Shown here in pieces: positions 26,937 through 34,941 of a stretch of DNA of 64,000 nucleotides. Made by a program: the position numbers and the translations under genes. How positions within the stretch are numbered: the stretch's first letter is position 1; each line of letters opens with the position of its first letter. The notes beneath the pieces were generated by a model. It did no database searches and was not told where the DNA came from. It saw only the letters and a program-made list of their open reading frames with translations. Origin of the DNA: Flavobacterium sp. SH_e (lineage in GTDB: Bacteria > Bacteroidota > Bacteroidia > Flavobacteriales > Flavobacteriaceae). The stretch lies in NCBI RefSeq assembly GCF_025717045.1, contig NZ_JAOVZN010000006.1, positions 336,269 to 400,268 of the forward strand, read 5' to 3'.

Positions 26937-27016
26937 TACCCGGAGCCGGAGTCGAACCGGCACGGTTTCCCACAGGTGTTTGAGACCAGCGCGTCTACCA
27001 ATTCCGCCATCCGGGC
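26937..27016 (-). tRNA. tRNA-Leu (anticodon CAA)
   Basis: Reads GCCCGGATGGCGGAATTGG on the minus strand, with the leucine-type D arm TGGTAGACGCG, a long variable arm, T arm GCCGGTTCGACTCCGGC and acceptor 3' strand TCCGGGT plus discriminator A. CCA is not encoded. The anticodon loop CTCAAAC gives CAA. Position 28:42 of the anticodon stem appears as a U-U mismatch and the first acceptor pair is G-U. Confidence 0.92.
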
Positions 27017-27150
27017 GTAGCAGACGAAAAAATAAATGATAAACCAGTTATTTTAACGCAATAGAATGAAGTCATAAATGATGTCATTCCTTTAACACGG
27101 TGCAAATGTAAAAAATAAAATTAAAAATTCTAATAAAAATACTTAAATAT

Positions 27151-27184
27151 TTGCTTTCAGTGTTCAATAAATTTTATAAATTTG
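27151..27184 (+). promoter_or_regulatory. prs promoter
   Basis: TTG at 27151-27153, 23-bp spacer, TAAATTTG at 27177-27184. Both elements match the flavobacterial consensus. The leader to the ATG at 27304 is about 115 nt. Confidence 0.6.
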
Positions 27185-27303
27185 CAGCTCGTTAAAACGA
27201 AGCACACACAACTAACTACATCCGAGACATTTATATGCTTCTGCTTTATTCAAAAGATAATGCAAGATTTTTTAAAAGTAACGGAATAAAACAACAAATT
27301 ACA

Positions 27304-28245
27304 ATGTCGCACCTAGAACCAGAAGCTAAAATTTTTGCTTGTTCACAAAGTGTTTATCTTGCAGAAAAAATTGCAAAAGACTACGGGATTCCGTTAGGAA
27401 AAGTAACGATGTCAACGTATAGTGATGGAGAATTTCAGCCATCTTACGAAGAATCAATAAGAGGTTTACGAGTATTTATCGTATGTTCAACTTTTCCAAG
27501 TGCAGATAATCTGATGGAATTGTTGTTAATGATTGATGCAGCAAAACGCGCATCAGCAAGACATATTACAGCTGTTATGCCTTATTTTGGTTGGGCAAGA
27601 CAAGATAGAAAAGACAAACCAAGAGTTCCAATTGGAGCTAAGTTAGTGGCAAACCTATTAACAGCTGCAGGAGCAACAAGAATCATGACAATGGATCTTC
27701 ATGCAGATCAAATTCAAGGATTCTTCGAAAAACCAGTAGACCATTTATTTGCATCTACAATCTTTTTACCATACGTAGAAAGTTTAAATTTAGAAAATCT
27801 AACAATTGCATCTCCAGATATGGGAGGTTCAAAAAGAGCATATGCTTACTCTAAGTTTTTAGAATCAGATGTAGTAATCTGTTACAAACAAAGGAAAGCA
27901 GCCAACGTTATCGACACTATGGAACTAATTGGTGAAGTAAAAGGACGTAACGTAATCTTAGTAGACGACATGATCGATACAGGAGGAACTTTAGCGAAAG
28001 CGGCAGACCTAATGATCGAAAAAGGAGCGCTAAGTGTAAGAGCAATTTGTACACACGCTATTTTATCTGGCGGTGCGTATGAGAAAATTGAAAACTCAAA
28101 ACTAACAGAATTAATCGTAACAGATTCAATTCCGTTAAAGAGAGAATCAAATAAAATAAAAGTGGTAAGCTGTGCGCCTTTATTTGCAGAGGTTATGCAG
28201 ATGGTTCACCACAACAATTCCATCAGTGGAAAATTTATAATGTAG
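27304..28245 (+). CDS. prs: Ribose-phosphate pyrophosphokinase
   Basis: 313 residues. Makes PRPP from ribose 5-phosphate and ATP for purine, pyrimidine, His, Trp and NAD synthesis. Start set at ATG 27304 (MSHLEPEAKIFACSQS); an upstream in-frame ATG at 27235 lies in a poorly conserved leader. Seen: YSDGEFQPSYEESIRG, PYFGWARQDRKDKPRVPIGAK, MDLHADQIQGFF and the PRPP loop VDDMIDTGGTL. Length is normal. Its stop codon TAG falls inside a dispersed palindromic repeat at 28242. rplY follows after 74 bp, an arrangement common in Bacteroidota. Confidence 0.97.
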   Translation: MSHLEPEAKIFACSQSVYLAEKIAKDYGIPLGKVTMSTYSDGEFQPSYEESIRGLRVFIVCSTFPSADNLMELLLMIDAAKRASARHITAVMPYFGWARQDRKDKPRVPIGAKLVANLLTAAGATRIMTMDLHADQIQGFFEKPVDHLFASTIFLPYVESLNLENLTIASPDMGGSKRAYAYSKFLESDVVICYKQRKAANVIDTMELIGEVKGRNVILVDDMIDTGGTLAKAADLMIEKGALSVRAICTHAILSGGAYEKIENSKLTELIVTDSIPLKRESNKIKVVSCAPLFAEVMQMVHHNNSISGKFIM

Positions 28246-28275
28246 TCATTGCGAGGAACGAAGCAATCTCACTAC
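28242..28275. repeat. Palindromic GTCATTGCGAGGAACGAAGC repeat
   Basis: Arms GTAGT and ACTAC enclose CATTGCGAGGAACGAAGCAATC, which is itself imperfectly palindromic. This core is a dispersed repeat seen in many bacterial genomes. It contains the prs stop codon. Confidence 0.65.
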
Positions 28276-28319
28276 ACTAAGAATTAGAATATTTATATTA
28301 ATAACTATATTTTTTTAAA

Positions 28320-28931
28320 ATGAAATCGATTACAATTAAAGGATCAGAAAGAGAAAGCGTGGGCAAAGTGTCAACTAAAGCCTTACGTAATGCTGGAGCG
28401 GTTCCTTGCGTGTTATACGGAGGAAATCAAGCAGTACACTTCTCAGCAGACGCTGCAGCGTTCAAAAACTTGGTTTACACTCCAAATGCACACACAGTTG
28501 TGATTGAGCTTGGAAAAGGAAAATCATTCAATGCAATTTTGCAAGATATCCAAGTTCACCCAGTAACTGACAAAATTTTACACATTGACTTCTTCCAATT
28601 ATTTGATGATAAAGAAATCACAATGGAAGTTCCTGTGAAAATCGTTGGTACATCTAAAGGTGTTCTTGCGGGAGGTGTTTTACGTCTTAACCAACGTAAA
28701 TTAAAAGTTAAAGCTTTACCAGCAAATCTTCCAGATTTCGTTGAAGCTGACATCACTCCACTTGAAATGGGTAACAAATTATATGTTACTAAAGTTGGAA
28801 AACCAGAGTACAAAATTATGCACCCAGACAACACAGTTGTTTGTCAAGTGAGAATCTCTCGTGCTGCTATGAAAGCTGCTCAAGAGGCTGCAAAAGCTGC
28901 AAAAGCTCCTGCAAAAGGAAAGAAAAAATAA
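28320..28931 (+). CDS. rplY: 50S ribosomal protein L25/general stress protein Ctc
   Basis: 203 residues. The N-terminal L25 domain (about 1-90) binds 5S r[37 protein letters not shown], then [22 protein letters not shown]. The C-terminal Ctc/TL5 beta domain (about 95-185) follows, with a Lys/Ala-rich tail ([18 protein letters not shown]). It lies between prs and pth and ends in a strong terminator at 28953. Confidence 0.97.
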   Translation: MKSITIKGSERESVGKVSTKALRNAGAVPCVLYGGNQAVHFSADAAAFKNLVYTPNAHTVVIELGKGKSFNAILQDIQVHPVTDKILHIDFFQLFDDKEITMEVPVKIVGTSKGVLAGGVLRLNQRKLKVKALPANLPDFVEADITPLEMGNKLYVTKVGKPEYKIMHPDNTVVCQVRISRAAMKAAQEAAKAAKAPAKGKKK

Positions 28932-28952
28932 TTTTTTTTCAAAACTCTATAC

Positions 28953-28987
28953 AAAAAGCCTCAATCTTACGATTGGGGCTTTTTTTT
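28953..28987 (+). terminator. Intrinsic terminator after rplY
   Basis: AAAAAGCCTCAATC pairs with GATTGGGGCTTTTT around TTAC, then T-run. Confidence 0.88.
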
Positions 28988-29035
28988 AGCTTCTAAGTTA
29001 CTAAGTTGTTGAGATGCCAAGGTTTTTTATTTTGA

Positions 29036-29104
29036 AAGGACTTCGACTTAGCTCAGTCTGACAAATGAAGCGTGTCTAGCTGAGCTAAGTCGAAGCTCTT
29101 TTAA
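29036..29104. repeat. Long inverted repeat with CTTCGACTTAGCTCAG arms
   Basis: CTTCGACTTAGCTCAG (29041-29056) pairs perfectly with CTGAGCTAAGTCGAAG (29080-29095). Flanks AAAG/CTTT extend it and the inner segment is partly complementary. Resembles a dispersed Flavobacterium palindromic element. Confidence 0.7.
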
Positions 29105-29167
29105 GAAATCATCTAATTGTCACATTCTCAAATTTTCTAATTATTTTTTTAGAAGCAGTAACTGTCC

Positions 29168-29280
29168 TTTTCATAAGACGTGACATTCCTGCCATCCGCT
29201 ATATCTTTTCCTGGCTAAAGAAGCCAGAAAAAGGATGTCGCTTCTGTCAGGGCTAGCGAGAAAATATCTTTTTCATAAGA
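29168..29280. repeat. REP-like element flanked by 11-bp direct repeats
   Basis: TTTTCATAAGA occurs at 29168-29178 and 29270-29280. Between them lies an element with CCGCTATATCTTTT, a CCTGGCT/AGCCAG stem and GTCAGGGCTAGCG. It looks like a common Bacteroidota intergenic repeat, possibly inserted with target duplication. Confidence 0.5.
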
Positions 29281-29357
29281 TTTTAACAAGTCTTCTTTCA
29301 ATGGTGCCTTTTCGAACTCTTTTAAAGCTTCAGTTAATAGGGGATGCTTCAATTTTC
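29259..29357 (-). pseudogene. Possible gene remnant
   Basis: On the minus strand about 33 codons read as a protein-like stretch (LKHPLLTEALKEFEKAP, then LKEDLLKSYEKDIF). It has no start and runs into the REP-like element at one end and the TTTGCGGTTAAA repeat at the other. Family not recognised. Confidence 0.3.
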
Positions 29358-29401
29358 TTAGCGACCTTTGCGCAAAACCTTCGTGAACTTTGCGGTTAAA
29401 T
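29358..29401. repeat. TTTGCGGTTAAA-family repeat, single arm
   Basis: Contains GCGACCTTTGCGCAAAACC and ACTTTGCGGTTAAA. The same family forms complete hairpins at 58262 and 59232. Confidence 0.55.
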
Positions 29402-29433
29402 TTCGACCAATAAGTAATTATCTAATTATCCAA

Positions 29434-29464
29434 TTGCCACATTCTCTAATTAATCTTACTTTTG
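29434..29464 (+). promoter_or_regulatory. pth promoter
   Basis: TTG at 29434-29436, 20-bp spacer, TACTTTTG at 29457-29464. Perfect match to the consensus. The predicted start is within a few bases of the ATG at 29470, so a near-leaderless mRNA is possible. Confidence 0.6.
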
Positions 29465-29469
29465 TAATC

Positions 29470-30099
29470 ATGATAAAATGGATAACAAAACTGTTTTCAT
29501 CAATACCAAAAGAAGAGAACATAGAAGACAATATGAAGAAATATTTAATCGTAGGATTAGGAAACATCGGCGCTGAATACGTAAACACACGACACAATAT
29601 CGGATTTAAAGTATTAGATTTTTTAGTCAAAAAAGAAGGGCTTTCGTTCGAAACTGTAAAATTAGGTTCGATGGCTGAATACAAATTTAAAGGAAGAACC
29701 TTTTTTCTTTTAAAGCCAAACACTTACATGAATTTAAGCGGTAAAGCGGTAAAGTATTGGATGGATAAGGAAAACATTCCATTAGAGAATATTTTGGTCA
29801 TTACAGACGATTTAAACCTGTCATTCGGAACCATTAGAATCAAACCAAAAGGAAGCGATGGAGGTCACAACGGACTTAAAAACATAAATCTAGTTCTAAA
29901 TACTCAAAATTATACCCGTTACAGATTTGGTATCAGCGATCAATTTAAAAAAGGGCAGCAGGTAGATTATGTTTTAGGTGAATGGAATGCCGAAGAAGAA
30001 GCAAAACTTCAAGAACGTTTAGAGGTTTCTTCAGAAATTATCAAAACTTTTGGAACAGCAGGTTTAGAAAATACAATGACCACTTTTAATGGAAAATAA
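29470..30099 (+). CDS. pth: Peptidyl-tRNA hydrolase
   Basis: Recycles peptidyl-tRNA released from stalled ribosomes. From ATG 29470 it has 209 residues; from ATG 29533 (MKKYLIVGLGNIG) it has 188, close to the E. coli length. The first 21 residues (MIKWITKLFSSIPKEENIEDN) are extra but appear coding-like. The annotated start is a judgement call, because the promoter lies almost on top of 29470. Core motifs: GLGNIGAEYVNTRHNIGF with catalytic His, LLKPNTYMNLSGKAV, DDLNLSFGTIRIKPKGSDGGHNGLKN, and YVLGEW near the C-terminus. Confidence 0.93.
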   Translation: MIKWITKLFSSIPKEENIEDNMKKYLIVGLGNIGAEYVNTRHNIGFKVLDFLVKKEGLSFETVKLGSMAEYKFKGRTFFLLKPNTYMNLSGKAVKYWMDKENIPLENILVITDDLNLSFGTIRIKPKGSDGGHNGLKNINLVLNTQNYTRYRFGISDQFKKGQQVDYVLGEWNAEEEAKLQERLEVSSEIIKTFGTAGLENTMTTFNGK

Positions 30100-30194
30100 A
30101 GATTTTCAGATGTTTATGTGATAAAAATGTAAATTATCAGTTAATTAAATTCAATTATAACGAAATAGTATTTTCAATTCCAAAGTTAAATGTC

Positions 30195-30202
30195 TAAATT
30201 TG
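30195..30202 (+). promoter_or_regulatory. -7 box of the sod promoter
   Basis: TAAATTTG, perfect consensus, 37 bp before the ATG at 30239. No clear TTG at -33. Confidence 0.5.
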
Positions 30203-30238
30203 GAATAAATTATTATAAACCATAAAAATCATTTTACC

Positions 30239-30850
30239 ATGGCTTTTGAATTACCACAATTACCTTATGCATACGATGCATTAGAACCACATATTGATGC
30301 ACGTACAATGGAAATTCACCATACTAAGCATCACAATGCATATACTACAAATCTTAATGCAGCAATTGCAGGAACAGATTTAGAAGGAAAAACAATCGAA
30401 AATATCTTAATCAATTTAGATAAATCAAACGCAGCAGTTCGTAACAATGGTGGAGGTTTTTACAACCACAATTTATTCTGGACTGTAATGTCTCCAAACG
30501 GTGGAGGATTGCCGACAGGTGATTTATTGGCTGCAATTGAGGCTTCTTTCGGAACTTTCGAAGAATTTAAAGCAAAATTTGCTAAAGCTGGAGCTACACA
30601 ATTCGGTTCAGGATGGGCTTGGTTAGTTGTTCAAAAAGGCGGAAAATTAGAAGTTGTAGGAACTCCAAATCAAGACAATCCATTAATGCCAGAAGTTGCT
30701 GGTCATGGTGGAACTCCAATCTTAGGAATGGATGTTTGGGAGCACGCTTACTACTTAAACTACCAAAACAGAAGACCTGATTATATTGAGGCTTTCTTCA
30801 GTGTAATTAACTGGACAGAAGTTGCTAGAAGATTTGCTTTAGACAAGTAA
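30239..30850 (+). CDS. sodA: Superoxide dismutase, Mn/Fe family
   Basis: 203 residues, cytoplasmic (no signal peptide). Dismutates superoxide. Metal ligands are all present: His27 (EIHHTKHH), His77 (YNHNLFW), Asp165 and His169 (DVWEHAYYL). Gln145 in [10 protein letters not shown] and Gly-Gly before the second ligand (NNGGGFYNH) are the Mn-type pattern, so a Mn or cambialistic enzyme is more likely than strict Fe. Own promoter and strong terminator, so monocistronic. Confidence 0.95.
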   Translation: MAFELPQLPYAYDALEPHIDARTMEIHHTKHHNAYTTNLNAAIAGTDLEGKTIENILINLDKSNAAVRNNGGGFYNHNLFWTVMSPNGGGLPTGDLLAAIEASFGTFEEFKAKFAKAGATQFGSGWAWLVVQKGGKLEVVGTPNQDNPLMPEVAGHGGTPILGMDVWEHAYYLNYQNRRPDYIEAFFSVINWTEVARRFALDK

Positions 30851-30872
30851 GAGAATAGAGTAAAGAATAAAG

Positions 30873-30907
30873 AAAAAAGACGAGCCTAAAGATGCTCGTC
30901 TTTTTTT
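30873..30907 (+). terminator. Intrinsic terminator of sodA
   Basis: AAAAAAGACGAGC pairs with GCTCGTCTTTTTT around an 8-nt loop, followed by T-run. Confidence 0.88.
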
Positions 30908-30965
30908 ATATATTTACTTCATCTATCTTCTATAATCTATTATCTTTTCTCTAAAAAAAGAAAAT

Positions 30966-31036
30966 AAAAAAGGTGGAATCTCTTCCACCTTTTTTGCCCC
31001 AAATCTACCATAAACTTAACCTACTAATGTTATGGT
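30966..31036 (-). ncRNA. Tandem small RNA, copy 1
   Basis: Predicted RNA of about 70 nt on the minus strand. -7 box TACCTTTA (31041-31048) lies five bases before CCATAAC. A 5' hairpin with stem CCATAA/TTATGG and 16-nt loop comes first, then the linker TAGATTTGGGGC. It ends with an intrinsic terminator, stem GGTGGAA/TTCCACC, GAGA tetraloop, U-run. A further conserved block (about 31071-31107, containing AGCAAGTATATCCGATTAAAG on the plus strand) covers positions -35 to -70. Confidence 0.75.
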
Positions 31037-31167
31037 TCAGTAAAGGTATGGCAGATGTATTTTAAAAAGAAACTTATCAGATTAAAAGCAAGTATATCCG
31101 ATTAAAGACTTATAATCATTGCTTTAGCGAAAATTCTCTTCCTTTTATTTTCTAAAAAAAGAGAAAT

Positions 31168-31238
31168 AAAAAAGGCGGAATCTCTTCCGCCTTTTTTGCC
31201 CCAAATCTACCATAAACTTAACCTACTAATGTTATGGT
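31168..31238 (-). ncRNA. Tandem small RNA, copy 2
   Basis: Same design as copy 1 with identical 5' half. -7 box TATCTTTA (31243-31250) at the same spacing. Terminator stem GGCGGAA/TTCCGCC shows a compensatory U-A to C-G change under the same GAGA loop. The upstream conserved block is present near 31275-31311. Confidence 0.75.
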
Positions 31239-31381
31239 CTAGTAAAGATATTACAGATATTTTTTAGAAAGAAACTTATCAGACGAAAAGCAAGTATATC
31301 CGATTAAAGGATTGTGGTTCATTTATTTAGAAAATAATCATGTATTTGTTTTCTTATCCTATTCTCTGAAAGGGACAAAAT

Positions 31382-31451
31382 AAAAAAGGTAGAATCTCTT
31401 CTACCTTTTTTGCCCCAAATCTACCATAAATTTACCTACTAATGTTATGGA
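31382..31451 (-). ncRNA. Tandem small RNA, copy 3
   Basis: Same design; the 5' hairpin loop is one base shorter but the CCATAA/TTATGG stem is kept. -7 box TACATTTA (31456-31463). Terminator stem GGTAGAA/TTCTACC has another compensatory pair change under GAGA. The upstream conserved block is present near 31485-31525, slightly diverged. Confidence 0.75.
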
Positions 31452-31568
31452 GCAGTAAATGTATAATAGATATTTATTTAAAGAAAAAAATTCAGATGAA
31501 AGGTAAGTATATCCGATTAAGAGAAATATAATTGCTTGTCTTAGAAATGTTTGAGAATATTCCTAAAT

Positions 31569-31639
31569 AAAAAAGGTGGTATTTCTACCACCCTTTTTGC
31601 CCCAAATCTACCATAAACTTAACCTACTAATGTTATGGT
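31569..31639 (-). ncRNA. Tandem small RNA, copy 4 (promoter-proximal to purF end)
   Basis: Same 5' half as copy 1. It has the best promoter: TTTG, 20-bp spacer, then the perfect -7 box TACTTTTG (31644-31651). Terminator stem GGTGGTA/TACCACC with GAAA tetraloop, again with paired changes. It lacks the upstream block of copies 1-3. It lies 100 bp after the purF stop and may also end purF transcripts. Confidence 0.77.
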
Positions 31640-31739
31640 ATCTCAAAAGTATCATAGCTTTTCAATTTCACCAAAGAAATAGGATGAACGGCAAAAAAAA
31701 CCGATGAAATGCACAATTTAACCTTTTGTTAGTATTTTA

Positions 31740-33638
31740 TTAATACGCTCTGGCGTCTTTTCCTTCGTAAAAATTCATAAAAGCACGATTTACAACTCGA
31801 TTTCCACCTGGGGTAGGATAGTCTCCTGTAAAGTACCAGTCGCCTAGATTTTTAGGACATGCTTTATGTAAATCGTCTACAGTTTGGAAGATGATTTTTA
31901 CTTCGGCATTTATTTCTGGTGAGCTTAACATTTCTGCAATCTTATCTGAGATTTCTTCGTTAGTAAATTGATCATATATTGCTGTAACATAATTGATCAC
32001 ATCTTTATCTTCGAAATTCTCTTGTGCTTTACATTTTGCATATACTTCATCTACAATATGGTAAAGGTTTCTTTCTTTTAATAAAGCAAGTGCTGCTCTA
32101 AAAGCAACTAAACCTTCTAGCTTTGCCATATCAATTCCGTAACAATCTGGGTAACGAATTTGAGGTGCAGATGAAACGATTACAATGCGTTTTGGTTTTA
32201 AACGATCCATCATTTTAATGATGCTCATTTTTAATGTAGTACCACGAACAATACTGTCGTCAATAATTACCAAGTTATCTTCAGGTTTAATTACACCATA
32301 AGTAACATCGTAAACGTGAGCTACCAAATCATCACGACTGCTGTCTTCAGTAATAAAGGTTCTAAGTTTAGCATCTTTAATGGCAACTTTTTCTGTGCGT
32401 ATTTTTACAGCTAAAAGTTCCTGAAGCGTTTCAGCAGTTAATGTATTTCGGTTTTCTAAAATATAATTGTTTTTTCTCTGATTTAAGAAATCTTGAGCTG
32501 CTTCTACTAAACCATAGAATGAAGTTTCAGCAGTATTAGGAATATAAGAGAAAACAGTATTGTCTGTATCGCTGTCAATTGCTTTAAGAACGGCAGGTAA
32601 AATTAATTTTCCTAAATCTTTACGTTCTTGGTAAATTTCGGCGTCACTTCCTCTTGAGAAATAAATTCTTTCAAACGAACAAGCTTTTTTGATTGTTGGT
32701 TCCAAGATTTGTTTCATCGAAACATTTCCGTTCTTTTTGATAATCAAAGCATTTCCTGGATCAATTTCTTGAACACTTTCAAAAGGAACATTAAATACAG
32801 TTTGGATAACTGGTCTTTCAGAAGCTACAACTACTACTTCGTCATCTTGGTAAAAGTAAGCTGGACGAATTCCTGCTGGATCTCTAAAAACAAATGCATC
32901 ACCATGACCTAATAAACCTGCCATAGCATAACCTCCGTCTAAGTTTTTAGCCGAACGAGCTAATATTTTAGCAATATCCAAACGTTCTGCAATCACTGGA
33001 GAAGCTTCTCTTTTAGAATAACCTTCAGCTTTACAGTCTTGGTACAATTGCATTACTTCCTTATCTAAGAAGTGGCCAATTTTTTCCATCACAGTAACGG
33101 TATCTGCCATTTCTTTTGGATGCTGACCAAGTTCAACTAGATTTTCGAAAAGCTCTTTAACATTCGTCATATTAAAGTTTCCTGCCAAAATCAAGTTACG
33201 GTGCATCCAGTTACTTTGACGTAAAAATGGGTGAACACTTTCGATGCTGTTTTTTCCAAAAGTTCCGTAACGAACGTGACCTAAAAACAATTCGCCTACA
33301 TAAGGAATATTTGCTTTTAGTTCTTTCATGTTGTCTCCCAATTCAGGATGTGCTTTTAACTCCTCGCTGATACGTTCGTTGATTTGTTTGAAAACATCTT
33401 GTATTGGTTGTGCGTGGTTCGAACGAACTCTGCTGATGTAGCGTTGTCCAGGATCAACATCCAATTTAATGCTTGCAAAACCAGCTCCGTCTTGACCGCG
33501 GTTGTGCTGTTTTTCCATCATTAAATACATTTTCTGAATTCCGTAAAAAGCAGTTCCGTATTTTTCTTTATAATATTCAAGCGGTTTTAGTAGTCTAACT
33601 AAGGCTATACCACATTCGTGTTTTAAAGCGTCGCTCAT
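31740..33638 (-). CDS. purF: Amidophosphoribosyltransferase
   Basis: 632 residues, longer than the usual 470-510 but with both domains intact. First committed step of purine synthesis: PRPP plus glutamine to phosphoribosylamine. The N-terminal Ntn-type glutaminase starts at Cys9 (HECGIALV), so maturation would remove eight residues. KQHNRGQDGAGFASIK and GHVRYGTFG follow. The PRPP-binding loop is VIIDDSIVRGTTL, with RYPDCYGIDMAKLEGLVAFRA after it. The extra length is mostly inserted between these blocks and in the tail. Downstream on the same strand lies the small-RNA array. Confidence 0.94.
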   Translation of the reverse strand: MSDALKHECGIALVRLLKPLEYYKEKYGTAFYGIQKMYLMMEKQHNRGQDGAGFASIKLDVDPGQRYISRVRSNHAQPIQDVFKQINERISEELKAHPELGDNMKELKANIPYVGELFLGHVRYGTFGKNSIESVHPFLRQSNWMHRNLILAGNFNMTNVKELFENLVELGQHPKEMADTVTVMEKIGHFLDKEVMQLYQDCKAEGYSKREASPVIAERLDIAKILARSAKNLDGGYAMAGLLGHGDAFVFRDPAGIRPAYFYQDDEVVVVASERPVIQTVFNVPFESVQEIDPGNALIIKKNGNVSMKQILEPTIKKACSFERIYFSRGSDAEIYQERKDLGKLILPAVLKAIDSDTDNTVFSYIPNTAETSFYGLVEAAQDFLNQRKNNYILENRNTLTAETLQELLAVKIRTEKVAIKDAKLRTFITEDSSRDDLVAHVYDVTYGVIKPEDNLVIIDDSIVRGTTLKMSIIKMMDRLKPKRIVIVSSAPQIRYPDCYGIDMAKLEGLVAFRAALALLKERNLYHIVDEVYAKCKAQENFEDKDVINYVTAIYDQFTNEEISDKIAEMLSSPEINAEVKIIFQTVDDLHKACPKNLGDWYFTGDYPTPGGNRVVNRAFMNFYEGKDARAY

Positions 33639-33687
33639 TGTTTTTTGTTATTTGTGTGTTGTTGTAAGTTGTGTGTATTAACGTAAT

Positions 33688-33716
33688 AAAAAAAAGCCCC
33701 GTTTTATCCGAGGCTC
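33688..33716 (-). terminator. Intrinsic terminator after the PfkB gene
   Basis: On the minus strand AGCCTCG pairs with CGGGGCT around a 7-nt loop, then eight T. It separates the kinase gene from purF. Confidence 0.8.
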
Positions 33717-33723
33717 TTAGGCA

Positions 33724-34647
33724 TTATATTTCTATGTCAAACTGAGTTAACGACTTAAATTGCTGTAATCGAATCGCTACTTCTGCTTTGCTTAATGTTT
33801 CCATCCTTTCAGTTCCAAATTTCTCTACGCAGAACGAAGCTAAATTTGAACCGTAAATAATTGCATTCTTCATATTTCCAAACGAAATGTTTTCGCTTTG
33901 CGCAATAAATCCAGAGAAACCACCTGCAAAAGTGTCTCCAGCTCCTGTTGGATCGAAAACATCTTCTAATGGTAAAGCTGGTGCAAAGAATACTTCTCTA
34001 TTATGGAATAAAAGTGCTCCGTGTTCTCCTTTTTTGATCACCACATATTTTGGTCCCAATTCTTGGATTTTAGCAGCAGCTTTTACTAATGAATATTCAC
34101 CTGATAATTGTCTTGCTTCTTCGTCATTGATTGTAATAACATCTACACGTTTAATAACGTCTAATAATTCAGGAAGAGCACAGTCCATCCAAAAGTTCAT
34201 AGTGTCTAAAACTACTAATTTTGGTTTTTTCTCCATTTGGTCTAAAACACTGCTTTGTACTAATGGATGTAAGTTTCCTAACATTACAACATCAGCATCT
34301 TTGAAGTTTTGAGGAACTTTTGGCTGAAAATCAGCTAAAACGTTCAATTCAGTAACTAAAGTGTCTCTAGAATTTAGGTCGTTGTGGTATAAACCGCTCC
34401 AGAAAAAGGTTTTTCCGCCTTTTACAATTTCGATACCAGAGATATCAATATTTTTTGAAGTCAATAAATCTAAATGTTCTTGAGGAAAATCGTCGCCAAC
34501 TACAGAAACAATGGCCGATTGCAAGTTAAAAAATGAAGCTGATAATCCGATGTAGGTTGCAGCACCACCTAGTATTTTATCTGTTTTTCCGAAAGGAGTT
34601 TCAATCGCGTCGAAAGCAACTGTTCCAACAATCAATAGTTTATTCAT
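33724..34647 (-). CDS. PfkB-family sugar/nucleoside kinase
   Basis: 307 residues, cytoplasmic ribokinase fold. The phosphate-donor motif DPTGAGDTFAGGF near residue 215 contains the catalytic Asp. GGAATYIGLSASFF is the N-terminal substrate region. Such enzymes phosphorylate sugars or nucleosides; substrate is not readable here. It sits upstream of purF on the same strand, so a nucleoside or ribose role is a reasonable guess, but the two genes are separated by a terminator. Confidence 0.9.
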   Translation of the reverse strand: MNKLLIVGTVAFDAIETPFGKTDKILGGAATYIGLSASFFNLQSAIVSVVGDDFPQEHLDLLTSKNIDISGIEIVKGGKTFFWSGLYHNDLNSRDTLVTELNVLADFQPKVPQNFKDADVVMLGNLHPLVQSSVLDQMEKKPKLVVLDTMNFWMDCALPELLDVIKRVDVITINDEEARQLSGEYSLVKAAAKIQELGPKYVVIKKGEHGALLFHNREVFFAPALPLEDVFDPTGAGDTFAGGFSGFIAQSENISFGNMKNAIIYGSNLASFCVEKFGTERMETLSKAEVAIRLQQFKSLTQFDIEI

Positions 34648-34670
34648 TTTATGAATTTCGAATTAGGGTG

Positions 34671-34701
34671 CAAAGATACTTCATAAGTTACAATCTTGCA
34701 A
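34671..34701 (-). promoter_or_regulatory. Promoter of the PfkB gene
   Basis: On the minus strand TTG (34701-34699), 20-bp spacer, TATCTTTG (34678-34671). Full consensus match, 23 bp before the ATG. The rest of 34702-34941 shows nothing recognisable. Confidence 0.62.
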
Positions 34702-34941
34702 CGGTTTAGAGTCTCAAAATTTTCTTAAAAAAAAGGCAACGATTTCGGAGTAAAAATCCTGTAAATGAATGGGTTAAAATTGATTTTTTGCAGTGTTTAT
34801 AATAGGTTTTTTGAATTTAAGATGCAACTTTTTTGAAAATAATTGCGAATAATTTACAGCTAATACTTTTATTAAGTTTTTTAAATGAAGATGATTTTCT
34901 TTTCGGATTAAAAACATGAAGAATTCTTTATGCATGATTCT

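Larger units (their letters stand above)
28988..29433. other. Repeat-filled intergenic region between rplY and pth
   Basis: About 450 bp with no intact gene. It contains three different repeat families (29036, 29168 and 29358) and a short minus-strand reading frame at 29259-29357 that looks like a gene remnant. Confidence 0.6.

Noticed and set aside
30966..31639. Four regularly spaced repeats considered as a CRISPR-like array
   Set aside because: Units are about 70 bp at 188-213 bp spacing, each with its own promoter box and terminator. There are no uniform spacers and no cas genes.
33887..34312. 141-codon open frame antisense to the PfkB kinase gene
   Set aside because: The kinase frame has all family motifs. 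The antisense frame is Ser/Thr-rich with no recognisable motif and no promoter box.
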